Source: Haematococcus lacustris
Taxonomy: Eukaryota; Chlorophyta; Chlorophyceae; Chlamydomonadales; Haematococcaceae
NCBI GenBank assembly: GCA_030144725.1
Contig: JASKMD010000010.1
Location: 2,176,347-2,240,346 of the forward strand
Reading direction: 5' to 3'
DNA length: 64,000 nucleotides
Under the pieces are notes generated by a model, which saw nothing but the letters and a program-made list of their open reading frames with translations, was not told where the DNA came from and made no database searches. Position 1 is the stretch's first letter. Each line of letters starts with the position of its first letter. Below are positions 10,546-22,881 of this stretch, piece by piece. Position numbers and translations under genes: made by a program.

Positions 10546-13500
10546 ATGAAGAGCCCAGCAAACTTCTTCCTGCTTCTTACAACCGCGATGCTGCTGTGCA
10601 AGCTTTCGCTTGCTAGTAACAAGGTTCTGGTGATTATGGGCGACAGGTACGGACCTGTGCCGTACATGTCACGGCATGTTCAATAGGCATCGCCAGTGCC
10701 ACACCGCTCTCTGTACCCGAGACTGCATCGTGCCTGCCGCTGAGCACCGAGCAAGTGTATTGTGCAAGCTGCGTGCATGCGCAGTTTAACAGATCAAAGC
10801 AACATTTTCAGAGCTAGTAATTTCACCATCCCCAGACCAAGGTGAGGTTTGTGATGCTGCCATTTCACCATCAATATTATCAAAATGGGTGCCACGAGCT
10901 TGCCTCGAGTATGTGCAGGTACTACTGGCAGGGGCGATATACCGGGAACGGTGGCAACTGGTGGGTTACAGCTGGTGGGCCTGCACTGTACAGCTTGCCC
11001 AGCATTGCTTATCAGGTTACCTGTAGATCCCTGCCTGGAGGTATGCTCTGCACACCCTGTTGAGTCGCTGCTGCATGCCGCTGCTACATACCGCAGGGTT
11101 GACGAGCTCAGGAGAATAGCAGGCAGCAACCTCAGTGTGTCAAACTTCGCATATGGAGGTATGTGGCAGTGCGCTGTGTCCATGCAGAGCCCTACCATGT
11201 CCAGGATGTTATTAGATGTTGGCTCTTGGCTGTGGCTTGATCGCTGCCTGCCCGTTTCTCTGAGCATGCTGGAAACACCTGGTCACGATGTACTGTCGTG
11301 CATTAGCCGTGCTGTCACTTGTCACCTGCTCCCCCTCCTGCAGGTGGTGCCGCATGCACTGCCTACTCTGGCATGTCACCATCCTTGGGACAGCAGGTAA
11401 TGCCTCCACCTACACCCCGCATGCAGCAGCTGAACATGGCAATACCCTTGAGCAACACTCAGCGGGTTAGGTGGATCACTTTCCAATTGTCAACAGTGTA
11501 CCCATCCTTGACACAATCCTTCTAGTAGACTTCACCACCAGCGGTTACTGCTCAGGGACTATTCCTTACCTCATTGCATCAGCTTTGTTCCTCTTTTCCA
11601 CCTCATTGTTCCTGCGACCCCTTTGTATATGGGGAAGAACATCAGTGCTGACTGCCCCCTGTGTAGGTGTCTATGTACATGGCCAAGCTGGCCACTGACC
11701 CAGTCTACCGTTCACAGCTGCGGAACAGGCCACGCCAGGTCCTGATCTGGTCCGGGCACAATGACCTGGTGGTGAGTGCACCCAGCGGCTTCTTGTTAGC
11801 TGCCTGTGTGCATAGGAGACCCACCGCCCAGACACACCTCATAAACTCTACGAGAGGGAGCAAAAACAATAACACTGGTGGTGGCAGTAGTGGCCAGGGA
11901 GGGTGCACAGCTGGTGCCCGGGGCTGGACCTGACTCGTGGTGGTGGCAGTGGCAAGGGTCCCAGCATGTGTGGCTAGTCACTACTGCCATCGTCATGGAC
12001 TCAGCGGCCATGAGGTGTTCAGTGTGCTGAGACCAAGGTGCTGGCCTGCGTGGCTTGTGCTGAGACACGGATTTGACTGCTGCCCCTACAGGCCCTGACT
12101 CAGATGCCTCCATCTGCCGCACCCGCCGTGCTGTCCGGCATTGTGGAATGCATCATGAACTCCACCATGAGCTTGCTGAGGTCCGGGGAACAGAACGTGG
12201 GCATCATGAGCTTGGCCCCATTGGATCTCACTCCCCTCATTGGGGCCATGCCAGGCTTCCCACCCTTGGTGAAGTCTGCTGTGGATGGCATCAACGGAGC
12301 ACTCAGGATGGTGAGGACTCTGCTTGCCCCAGCCTTTGTGTCTCACACCTCACCGAGCCAGCCCTCACTCAGCCGCCAACCGGTTGTGCACTGATGCCAT
12401 GCTGAGGCACAGCTGCAGCACTCTGCCTGCTACATCCCCCAATCCCGCAATCTATCTGATCTCAGTCTTGGCCCCGTCTATGTCTTGGCCCTGTCCATGT
12501 CCTCACCCTGACCTGCCTCAGCATGGCGTGACATGGTGTGGCTTAGTGAGCTAGCACCTGTACAAACATGCCTTTATGCATTACACGCTGTTGCAGGCTG
12601 CCGCACAGCTGTCCATGATTTACCGCCCTCAGTCAGTAACGTTTTTGGACGTCAACGCTATCATTGTAAGGGGCCATTGGCCCAACTGCTGCAGTAGCTG
12701 CTTTCTAACCCGCAGCTGCAGTACCTGCTTTCTAATCCACAGCTGCTTGCCTTGCGGCCCATGACTAGGATGAGCTTGGGCAGCAGCTAGAACAGGCTTG
12801 GTGTGATGGGTGTGTGTGCAGGCTAACACCGTCGTGAACTTCACCTCATTTGGCTACAGAAGCAATGCCGCCTGCCTAGTGTACGCAGCCAACCAGGGTG
12901 TTGGGGTGAGTGCAGCACTGCATGCATGTTTCATCCCCAGTGGCAGACACTCAGGTGCCACCTGGCCTCACATGCCTTTCATGTGTACCTACTAAACCAC
13001 TACTACACCATATCACGACCACTACTTCATCCTGCCCAAATGTCAGGGCCTTGCCATGGCCAGTGCCTTCACCATGCCAATGCCAATACCAATGATGATG
13101 CCTGTAGTGTGACATGTCACATGCCTGTAGTGTGACGTGCCAAATGCCTGGTAGTTGTGTACCAGCGGTGCAAGTCTGACACTCATCACTCCAAATGCAA
13201 TACATCAGTGCAGCTCCCTGGAGGCGACTGGTGTCACTTGCAGCAATGCAACCCTGAATAGCAGCAGCATCGCCCATCATTAGCTTTGGAGAGCGCCACT
13301 ACAGGCTGTTTAGCTGCAGGCATGCCTTCCCTGATCACGATGACACATGCCTCACCACATCTTGGTATACATCAGGCTTGTGGCTGCACTGACGCCAATA
13401 ATAGGTGTATCTAGGTGGCTGAGTACAGCTGCGCTGGGCCCTTTGCAGCTTGCATGGGGCCTAGTTTGGAGTGTCACGTGTGTTGCCTGCTGCAGTTGGG

Positions 13501-13633
13501 ATCGGTGCCATTGTCAGAGTGCCAGCGCCCCAATGATTTTGTCTTCTACGATCACCTGCACCCCTCACCCAAGGCCCACAAAGCACTCGGCCAAGGCATC
13601 CACGCCATGCTGTCTAGGTTCTTTCGCGCATGA
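10546..13633 (+). CDS. Secreted SGNH/GDSL-type esterase-lipase
   Basis: Ten exons: 10546-10646, 10785-10841, 10919-11015, 11065-11158, 11344-11396, 11667-11771, 12092-12310, 12597-12665, 12822-12905, 13496-13633; about 338 aa. The first exon encodes a signal peptide (MKSPANFFLLLTTAMLLCK, cleavage near LSLA/S) and ends inside the Ser codon of the nucleophile motif. Exon 2 completes GDSLTD (S34). Further family blocks appear in order: YWQGRYTGNGGNWW, NFAYGG (oxyanion Gly), SGHND (N166) and YDHLHPS (D312, H315). All four SGNH residues are present, so the enzyme should be an active carboxylester hydrolase in the secretory path or cell wall. The exon 3/exon 4 border is the least certain: its acceptor is weak and another donor exists at about 11041. 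The rest is phase-consistent. A partial rearranged copy lies at 23.9-24.3 kb. Confidence 0.9.
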
Positions 13634-14607
13634 ATGCTACTTGCAGCATGGCATGCAACGGTATAGTATTGGATTATATACTGACCATGACAGCCATTTT
13701 CAGCGCACCTAGTAGCAAGATACTCACTGATCAGGATAAGACAGGAATATATAGATAAGAATATGCAGTGTTGGACAATATGCCATCAGGGAAGGACATG
13801 GATGGACAGGCTTGCGCGTTGTGATCTGGCAAGAGTGAGCAATAAAGTATCACCTGAGGGGGGTGTGTGTGTTTAAATTCAGCGAGAGCGCCAGCCAATA
13901 GGCTGTTTGGTTTGCCCTTGGTTTGCTAGCGGCGGTACGTTGTAAATTGCTCTTCCAACTACTGCTGGGAATTGATCCATTGAGCCTGACTTACTCCTGA
14001 GTGTGTTTTCTTGACTTTCCAGCCTTCCCAGTGAGCTTTCTACAAGACACGAGCGAGCGTGGTGCCTGCCTACGCTACCTAAACAGCAACGGCAATAGGG
14101 GTTATTGCCGCGTTCCCCAGGGCAGAAGCGGGAGTGTCCTAACATGCCCTCCTTTGGCGAGGGCGATAGCACCACCATATCCTATCATATGTTACATCCT
14201 GTTTACATATATTACATACATTACATCCTGTCCCGTTCAGCCCTCGATATTCCGCGATAATCAACAATTGCTCGTCGTCCAAGGGAAACGGGGAAAAAGT
14301 GAGGGCGGGCCGCTCGAAACTGGTTACTTAACTTACTACCCTTCCACTATCGCTACTCAGCTGAAATGTTGGTGCAACACACCCAGCAGTGATCATCAAA
14401 GCTGTGGGCTAGGTGGGCTCAAGTAAGAGGTGTGGGTCAAGTCCATGCAAGCTACCTAGGTGTGTAGCGGGTGAGGCCGTGTGGCAGGGAGGTGACGCAT
14501 GTTTGAAGATCTATCCCGTTCGGTAGGAGCGTGGTGACCCATTGCTGCTGCCCGCTGCCATAAGAGCATATCCCACCCCGCCATCGGCCCCGCGTCCTCG
14601 CTGTACT
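13634..14607. other. Convergent 3' region between esterase and histone deacetylase
   Basis: Contains the two facing 3'UTRs. TGTAA on the plus strand at about 13941 may end the esterase mRNA. On the minus strand a cluster of TGTAA motifs at about 14186-14226 (TTACA on plus) lies some 400 nt after the deacetylase stop and is the likely poly(A) region. No other gene seen. Confidence 0.55.
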
Positions 14608-17600
14608 TCACGAGCCGGGCCCAGCGCTCTCGCTACCAGACCCAGGCGGATCCTCCAGCAACTTGAACCTCCGCATGAGGTTTACGATAGACTCCGAGAC
14701 GACGGCGGCGCTGCTCCGAGCGTATCCTCCCGACAGCGTCATGACGATGGGCGCCCGAGCTTCCTTCAGCGCGTAGCTCCACACCATCGCGTCGCGGGCG
14801 AGAACGCCTTCGCGAGTAACCTTCATGCGGCCCAGCGGGTCGCCCTCGAGAATGTCGGTACCTGCGGGATGGAGGAAACCGGCATTTTCTTGTGATGGGA
14901 AGCAGAAGAATACCTTGAAGGTGGACTCACTGCCTGGCATCGGTGCACACAGTGCCGCAATGACGAATGTTTGAGCCACAAAGCCAGAGCTGTCAAGGAG
15001 CACCTGGCTGTGCCGAGGCTGACGTGAGGCAAGCCCCCAGACCCCCAATCAACACGGCAGTATGTACACCACAAGCTCTGTTTTCACCACACGCTGCCAT
15101 TGTGGCAGTGGTGCCAGTGCTGCGACAGCTACAAGTGCCTCAGCTCCTCAAGAACACCACACTGTGCAACCAAGCGTGCAAAGCCATGCACTCCTCCTCA
15201 TCCTAGACTGTGCAAGCAAGCAAGGCCATGGCTACGCCACCTGCACCTGAAGTCAGACACTCCCTTGCCACTCATCCCACATGCAGCCATCAAGGTGCTA
15301 GGACCCAGAGCCCTGAATTCCTGGCCTGCAGCCAACCAGTCTATCTCGTATGGGCAAGGTGTGCAAGCTGTGCTGCTTAGTTCACCTGCGTTGTAAAACA
15401 CCAGGTCGGGGCGTGGGAAGCGTTGGGTCGCCTGGCTCAGCGCCCCCTCCAGGGACTTCAGGTACTCCACGTCAGCCACGCCACTGCATGCCATGCAAGA
15501 GGCATGCGAGGCATGCAAGCCACACAGAGTTATGGCACAGCTTGCTTGGCTTGATGATGAGCCTGGCTGGCGCCCAGCACATGAGGACCTGCTGCTCCCC
15601 ACAAAGCACACTTGCACTCAACATATCTATTGCACACCCTTGCTTGCAGCACCATGTGCATTGTAAAACCAAGGCTGGCTGGCCTGTGTCCTGTGTGCTG
15701 TGTGGGGGAGGCCAATGCTGCAGCCACATGAGGCAGACATACAAGACCTCAGCATGTGAAGACCACACAGCATGGTGATGACGATGCTGATGACAGGCTG
15801 CAAGGTCTAATGCTGCAGAGCCTCGAGCAGGGGACCCCCCTCGCAGCTTCCCCTGACATGTTCTGTGTGCCAGTCAGGGATGCTATGCTGTGCCGCTTGC
15901 TGCCACAGAGAACATGGCAACCTCCTCATTGTGTGCATCACAGCGCAGCCAGCCAGACCTGCCCCATTCCTTCCTCAGTAACAGTGGACGACAGCGCCCT
16001 GGCCGCCCTGCTGCAGCCATGCAACCTGGTGTTACAGGAGGGGTCACACCTCTCTCTGGTGTGGCAGGAGGGGTCACACCTCCATCTGGTGTATATTTGA
16101 GGTCAGGTCTGACCCAGCTCCGCAACCTCTTGCCATGGTCAACCCTAACCCTAACCCTAACCCTAACCTTTAACCCTGACCTCAATGTCTATCTGAGGTC
16201 AGGTCTGGCCCCTGTGTTGGGCATCTCCCTTCCAGTCGCCTCTCGTCTAACCCTGACCCTGACCATGTTGACCCTGACTAAGACACCCCAGGCCAGGCTG
16301 GATCTCATGGAACTCAAACTCAAACTCTCATGGAAAACTTGCAGTGAACCACCCAGCCTGTGGCTTTGGCTCCAGCAGCAATTCCCGGCTCTGCCACCTC
16401 CGCCCCACCCGCTGCCCCACCCACTGCTGCGCCTGCTCCAAGGTAAGTTAGCTGTTGCTGGGCTCAACTGCCTTGAGGCCAGGCCAGGCCCAGCCCCTGA
16501 CTAGGACCACACCTGGTCAGCTGCACGTCGATGTCGATGGCGGGTCGGGCGGTGTCGTCCTGGGGGAACACTCGCCCATTGTACCTGCATGCATGGGAGT
16601 CAAGGAATCTTTGTCGTTGCCATCACATGCGGCAGGCATGCAGCACACCCCAATGTCACGCACGCCCTGCAAGCCCAGCTGGTGGCCTGGCCACACGACA
16701 GGGAGGTCTGCTGCATTTCCTTGCTCAGAACCTGTGCTAGATGGCCTGCCTGCAAACGTGCCCACCTGCCTACACAACAGCCTGGCCGCCCGCCCGCTCG
16801 CATACCCAACCTCCGTCCTGCCAACCTGCTTGCCTGCACACCAGCCTCCTTGCCTGCCTGCCTGCCTGCCTGCCTGCCTGGCTGCCCGCCTATCTGCCTG
16901 CCTGACTGCTTGTCTGCCTTCCCGCCTGGCTGGCTGCCTGCACAGGCCATTGGGCCTCACATGTCCAGGATGAACAGGTCGTTGTCCTTGAAGTGCAGCT
17001 TGTCCCGGCCTATGCCATTGCCTTGGTGTGCGTCCAGGTCTATGTACAACACCTGCAGCCCAGGGCTCTTAGCAGCTGAGCAGGCAGCAAGCAGCAGGCA
17101 TCAGGCATCAGGCAGAAAGCAGGTCACAAACTGTGCATGGGTCGTGATGCTGGTGCAGGACTGGAGAACAGGGTCAAGTTCGGCAGGTGGGCAGGTTTGG
17201 CTGGGGAGTTCAAGCCAGTGCAGGTCTGGCATGATGCACCTGCCACCTATGCAAGCATGGTGCAAGCGTTCTGAGCGTGGCCTGCCTTGACCTGTTTCCC
17301 ATGGAGCGGTACGCCACACTCTAGATGCCATCATGCAAGCAGCCCACATGCAGCCATGCAGTGCACACTCACTTACCCAAGATTTAGCCTAGACCTAACC
17401 TTAACCATAACCTTAACACCTTACACAGAACTCCTAATCCTAGCCCTGAACCCTAGTCCTAAAACGTAACCCTAACCCTAGCCTGCAACACGGCAAGCCA
17501 AGCGCACGCAGGCATGCTAGCGGTGCATACCTTTTGTATCTTGCCTTGGCTGGCAGCCCTGACACGGCGGATGGCCAGGGTAATGTCATCATAGGGGCAC

Positions 17601-20600
17601 CTGCATGAAGGGGCAAAACACACAGATTGAAGGTGTGGTGGGAGGGGCAGGCAGGAGGAAGGGTGCAAGCAGGAGGGTGCAGGCCGGGTGGAGTCGGGTG
17701 GAGTCGGGTTGCTGCTCTGGGTCAGATCAGTCCTATGTCTCAGTTCTCAGGGCCAGGCAAGGCCGGGGGTGGGTGGAAGCCAGGTTAGACAAGCCACCAT
17801 GCACCAGCAGGCACTTCATGGGCAGCAGCAGGGGCCTGGCTGGCCTGGCTGGCTCTCAGGCCACCTCCACAACCTATCTGCCTGCCTGTAGTGTGATTCC
17901 GCAGAGGACCGCACGGCGCAACAGCTGGCAGCTTGGGGCAGGAGCGGGGGGGCTGGCAGCTTGGGGCAGGAGCCTGGCTGTAGTCTAAGGTGCCTTCTTA
18001 ACCCCAGATCTAGTGAACTCTTCCACTGAGCTCGGCAAGACCTGGAAGACTGCGCAGCGTGACTGCTGGCAGCTAGGGGCAGGAGCAGGTGATGTAGTGT
18101 AGCCCCATCAGGCCCTATATAGGCAACAGCAGGGGCCTGGCTGGCCCTGACTGCCTATCAAGCTACCGATACCACCTATCTGCCCGCCTGTTATGTGAGG
18201 CTGGGCAGTGGACCACTGGTGGGCAGTGGACAGCCCAGCAGTGTGAGGGCAGCAGAGGACAGCGAAGGACAGCTGAGCAGATATTGTTGGTCCACACCCC
18301 TACCCATACTCCCACTCGCAGGCAGGCAGGCAGACAGTGCCCCTGCAGTGAACAAAGGGCTGGGTATGAGGGTAAGACTAAACCTAACCCTAACCCAGAA
18401 CCCCAACCTTCACCCCTAGCCTGGTATGGCTGCTGGGCATTGATAACCAACTCCACACCCCACCCACAGCTAAGGCCCGAAAGAAAGAGGCAGGCCGCAG
18501 CGCTAGAGAAGGATGCAACAGGGTTACCCTTGCAGGTGGTCGTGCACCAAACAAGGTGAGCAGCCTCAGGGCGTGATAATCCGCGCTTGCTCAGTCTTCA
18601 CCAGGCAGGGACTCCGGTGGGATGGTAGCAAAGGCATGCCCCAAGGCTACTCTCCCCCTAAAATGCACGCTCGGCGGCGAGGGCGGTGTCTTGGTTTTTT
18701 ATCTTTCACCAGGCACTTTCACAGGGACTGATCCCCAGCCAACCCTCCATTGCCTTCCCAACCCCAGGCTGCCACACCCAGGTGACTCTTCCGCTAACTC
18801 AGCAGAATTAGTGTACTTGAAAGACTAGACAGCAAAATTGCTGGTAGCTTGAAACTATGGTTAGGGTTAGGATTAGGTAATCTCTAATTCGGAGACTGAA
18901 CAGCATGACAGCTGGCAGCTAGGGGCAGGAGCAGGATGTGACAGGCAGCAGCAGCATGCGTCACACCTAGCCCTCATCTGTATACCCTTGCATCTCCCTG
19001 TCACACCCACCTCACACAATCACTCCTCACATCACCTTCCTCATAACCACATCACACCACCACCACTCACCATCCCATGCCATTGCTGTAATAGGCGTGG
19101 TGCATGCCTCCACCAAGGTTGATGGCCCAGCCCCTCTCCACAGCCAGGGCGGTGGCCAGCATGGTGCCGCCCACATGCAGCCGCATGGGTGCCATCTGCA
19201 TGGCATGGCATGCAAGCCTGAGCACCTACTGCAAAGGAGCAACCAGCCTGAGTTGCATGTACTCCTCATCACCACCACTGCAGGTGCTGTGAGCATCATC
19301 GAATGTGCATTCTTTGGAGTTACCACTGTTGGTTTGTAAATGCCTTGCAATAGAGGGCAACCAGCCTGGCATGTCAAGGAGGTAGGGGGAGCAGGGGGAG
19401 CTGGGAGGGAGGATGCCTCATCACAGACCGGTAGGACATGGATGGGCGGGTGCAGGGAGGCAAGGGCAGCTGTGAGGGTGAATTGCTTCAGGGCAAGGCA
19501 GGTAATGATGAGGGGAGAGGGATGAATGGGTGGCAGGTATGCAGGCTGGCATGCCTGGTGGGGAGGGTGGCCACTCACCACCTTCCACTGCACCAGGGCA
19601 GGGGGCAGCAGCAGCAGCGGTGGCAGCTCTGTCACCTGTGAGGGCATTGTGAGCCACACACTGTCAGCCAGAGTGGGCTGCTGGTGGTAGGTGGTGAGGC
19701 CAGGCCAAGGCAGGGCAGACCCACAGCATCAACCCTCAACACCCCTGACCTGTACCTATCCACCAGCCCGCCAGCCCCTTGACTTCATATCAGCTGGACA
19801 CCATAGCACAGCCATCAGCAGACCACCGTGGCTGTGAGCACCACAGAGGACGCCTAGCCAGCCAAATAGCCAGATGCTGGTTTGCATAGCTCACTGTATG
19901 TCGCTTGATTTACTGCCCGAACCACATCCCAGCCTGCTGCTTTTTTAGCCTGACCAGCCATTGACTTGCTACCAGCTGGACAGGCCTAAGATGACTTTGT
20001 TGGCATCACCCACAACATGAGGCAGCCTTCACACCTGACGCCCACCTGCCTGCCTGCCTGCCTGACCTAGGCACACATGCCACCCAACACCAATAACAAG
20101 CACTCAAACCCACCATCACCATCAGCCGTGCCGGTGGCACCTAACCATCAGCTGTGGCTGCCAGCTGTTGGCTGCGGCTCACCTGGACCACCTTGAGGTT
20201 TGTGGTGTGCAAGAGGTTGAGGTAGGCGGGCGTGTGGAGGTCAGACAGCACTGCCTGGGAGGCCTGGAGGGGCAGGGGAGTATGCCAGGTGGGGTAAAGT
20301 GAGTCACGGCTGGGGCTGGGGTTGGGGTTGGGGCTGGGGCTGGGGCTAGGGCTGGGGCTGGGGTTGGGGCTAGGGCTGGAGTAAGGTCTTAAAGGGTCGC
20401 AAGGTTTGCCTCACCCCTAGCACGTCTGATTATCAGGGCTAAGGTCCAAGGAATCTGGGCAAGGGCTCCCAGCCACGGTCGTGAAACATGGCCAAGGCCA
20501 GGGCTGGAGCGAAAGCTACATGTTCAGTTGACAGCAGTGATGGGCGATTCGGAAAAGACGTATTACTCAGTGTAATCAAAGACATCAAAACAGGGTTCTT

Positions 20601-22839
20601 TTCTTACTTTTCTTATATAATTATCTAATATATTATTGAATACTTTATATTTAACTAAAATAAATCAGAAAGATCGCAAAAATCTCCGATTAATTCTATT
20701 TAATTCCAGCATACTCCCCTGTAGGACCTGGATGCAAAGTATCCCAAATAGCCCCACACCCTAGCCCTAGTGGGTCAGCATGCAACAGGCTGGGCTGTAG
20801 CCCAACACCCTAGCCCTAGTGGGTCATCATCGCTTGCTACGCTCTGCACCCAAATATACCCACCGCATCGCGTTGTTGACATGCTGCGTTGACGGACATG
20901 CTGCGGTTACTGACCTCAACGCCTTCGTCATCGGCACTTGTTGTTACAGAGCGTTGGGACGCTAATTGGTTGTTCTGCGATGGATGTTCGGTTGTGGTGG
21001 GCAGCCGCCCGCTTCGGGGTTTGCGGAAGATGGGATACATTGTTGGGGGTTAAGTAATAAGCGGAGTACCAGACGGGCGGTGGAGCTATTACCGATGTAA
21101 TAAAATTCACTCGTTTTGAGGACGAATTTTTCGACTTATTACCGGTTTTTGCGCTAGATTATTACCGACTTATTACATTATTACCCAATCGCCCATCACT
21201 GGTTGACAGGCCTACCCATACCTGCAACCCATACCCTGTTTAGGCACCCCACATCCTAATCAGGCACCCCTGGGCCCTCCATCCATCCCCAGGCCTGCCC
21301 ACCTCCAGGGGCTGGACCAACTGCTTGCCACCTCCCTGCAAGCACCCAGCCGCCTCCAGAGCTGCCACCACCTTCTGGAACTTGCAGCTGTCGAAGGGGT
21401 GCAGCTTTTCTATGCCAAAGAAAGATATCTGTACAGCAAGACAGCAGCACCAGCAGCGGCCCAGCCGCAGCCCAACAGTGAGTGGAAGCAGCTGGTGGCA
21501 GGTGGCAGAGAGCAGCGGAAAATGTGGGCATACCTGATGCAGATGAGTCGCAGGGTCGGCAGTGGGACAGCATCGGGGAGAGGTGGCAGCTGGCATGGTG
21601 AGCTGTGCTGTGCCACGATGGCACGCGCCCAAAGCCTATCGCCACCCCAACACCTGCCGCTGCACCCTAACCCAACCTCCTGAGCCCTGACCCCGCCTGC
21701 ATTCCCGCCCCTCCTGCCCCTGATGCAACTGCCGCTGCTTATGGATGCGAACACGGCGGGGCCATCAGGGATTGAGGCACCACCAACAGCCCGCCTTGCA
21801 AAGGGAAAGGCTGCCAGGCCCACCCCTCCCAGCAGCACCCAGCACAGGACTGAGACTGGCTGTGGCATGATGAGGGGGAGCCAGGGCGCAGCAAACACCG
21901 GCCAGCCAAGGGCACAGAGGCTGAGCAGACCTGAGGTGACTGAGCCCCTTAAGGGCAAGGCTGAGGGCAAGGCCGCCAGAGAGGAGGGATGGGAGGGAGC
22001 AAGGGGGGAGGGGTGGGAGAGAGCTATGGGGAGGGGTGGGAGCGACCAGGGAGGAGGTGAGGGAGGAGGGAAAGCGGGCTGCTCGTGATAATATAAGCTA
22101 CCAGTCAGTGGCGGCCGCTGGAGCTGTGCTAGCTGAGCTGTGTCTATCGAGGACGTCGCGTTTAATGATGAGAAAGTAGTGTGTGGAAGAGGGGTGTGAG
22201 CAGGGGTGTGAGGAGGATTGTTGAGGGTGTGAGGAGGGGTGTTGAGAAGGGGTGTGAGGAGGATTGTTGAGGAGGGTGTGAGGAGGGGTGTGGAGGAGGG
22301 TTGTGAGGAGGAGTGTGAGGATGGGTGTTAGGAGAGATTTGAGGAAGTGTCATTCGGCAAAACAGGCTGGTGGCCTAGTGGTCCAGGGCCAGGGTCAAAA
22401 CAACAACACGATAATACAAAACAATGAACCACTGGCTGCACTGCAGTGCATGAGTTGTCAACGTCACAGGGCTCATTTGATGCTGTGCAAGTGCATGCCC
22501 CTGCTCGCCTGCACTGTTCCTGGTGATGCAGGTGCTTACATTGTATCGTTTGTGGTACACCAGCGGCAGCTGGGCTGGAGTTGGCCACGACTGCACCAAG
22601 TCAGAATACTGGGTGCGCAACAGGGCAGCAGCTGCTGGGCGCGCGCAAGCGTCAAAACTAGGCTCTGCCAATGCGGGCTCCAGGTCGCGCATGGATTGTA
22701 CGTGCTGGCTATTGACGCGTATACGGCGCGAGCGTCTGGGATCAATCCGGCTTAAGGTAGTGACTGGGGTCCGACTGGGGTTGCACGGTTGGCTCGGAGC
22801 TTGTACGGCTTGTTGAGCGCTACAGCCAACCTGGTGCAT
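14608..22839 (-). CDS. Class IV histone deacetylase, HDAC11-like
   Basis: Ten exons in transcript order: 22540-22839, 21303-21428, 20183-20263, 19579-19635, 19071-19195, 17531-17600, 16961-17052, 16513-16584, 15386-15483, 14608-14861; 424 aa with every junction in frame. Conserved blocks in order: LPLVYHKRYN, FFGIEKLHPFD, TELPPLLLLPPALVQWKV, GWAINLGGGMHH (H220/H221 charge relay), PYDDITLAIRRV, LYIDLDAHQGNG (zinc ligands D260, H262), YNGRVFPQDD, VFYNAGTDILEGDPLG (zinc ligand D348) and TLSGGY (Y387). All catalytic residues are kept, so it should deacylate lysines on histones or other proteins; HDAC11 relatives prefer long acyl groups. An 80-residue N-terminal extension, rich in Arg/Ser/Gln, precedes the domain. 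Introns are 102-1651 nt and hold telomere-like tracts, minisatellites and a MITE. A transposon relic begins about 42 bp upstream of the ATG. Confidence 0.95.
16140..16171. repeat. Perfect (CCCTAA)n interstitial telomeric repeat
   Basis: Four to five perfect CCCTAA units in the intron between deacetylase exons 8 and 9. Degenerate relatives lie at about 17395-17480, 18375-18400 and 18855-18885, and near 25105-25130 in the opposite orientation. Confidence 0.85.
16849..16882. repeat. (CCTG)n microsatellite
   Basis: About eight CCTG units in the deacetylase intron between exons 7 and 8, close to the exon 7 donor. Confidence 0.85.
17815..18935. repeat. Dispersed degenerate intronic repeat in deacetylase intron 5
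   Basis: A motif CTGGCAGCT(A/T)GGGGCAGGAGC with flanking sequence recurs at about 17927, 18067 and 18910, and a GGCAACAGCAGGGGCCTGGCTGG-like piece recurs at 17820 and 18121. Looks like decayed tandem duplication within a long intron; no coding content. Confidence 0.6.
20308..20378. repeat. (GGGGCT)n hexamer array
   Basis: About twelve imperfect units of GGGGCT/GGGGTT/TAGGGC in the deacetylase intron between exons 2 and 3. Confidence 0.85.
20535..21201. mobile_element. Non-autonomous hAT-type MITE in deacetylase intron 2
   Basis: Terminal inverted repeats CAGTGATGGGCGATT open the element on the left and close it on the right as the reverse complement. An 8-bp target-site duplication GTTGACAG flanks it exactly (20527-20534 and 21202-21209). 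The 8-bp duplication and a CAGTG start are hAT signatures. The 667-bp body has an AT-rich stretch (20580-20710) very unlike the GC-rich surroundings, and two copies of an ACACCCTAGCCCTAGTGGGT repeat. It has no transposase gene; a 67-codon minus-strand ORF inside is not recognisable. Confidence 0.9.
22190..22335. repeat. GTGTGAGGAGG minisatellite
   Basis: Irregular tandem units of GTGTGAGGAGG(G)(A/G)TTGTTGAG in deacetylase intron 1. Just upstream at about 22105-22130 is a scrap (GGCGGCCGCTGGAGCTGTGCT) matching the tail of the Fanzor-like element at 41.0 kb. Confidence 0.7.
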
Positions 22840-22881
22840 ACAGTCTTAACTCGGGTTATGCGAGGTGTTGAGCTGTTGGGT

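Noticed and set aside
20837..21040. 67-codon minus-strand ORF in the hAT MITE as a transposase remnant
   Set aside because: Too short and without a recognisable zinc finger or dimerisation motif.
21723..22088. 121-codon plus-strand ORF in deacetylase intron 1
   Set aside because: Low-complexity Gly/Glu/Lys tail from a minisatellite, opposite strand to a well-supported gene, no recognisable domain; at most it includes a small Fanzor-tail scrap.
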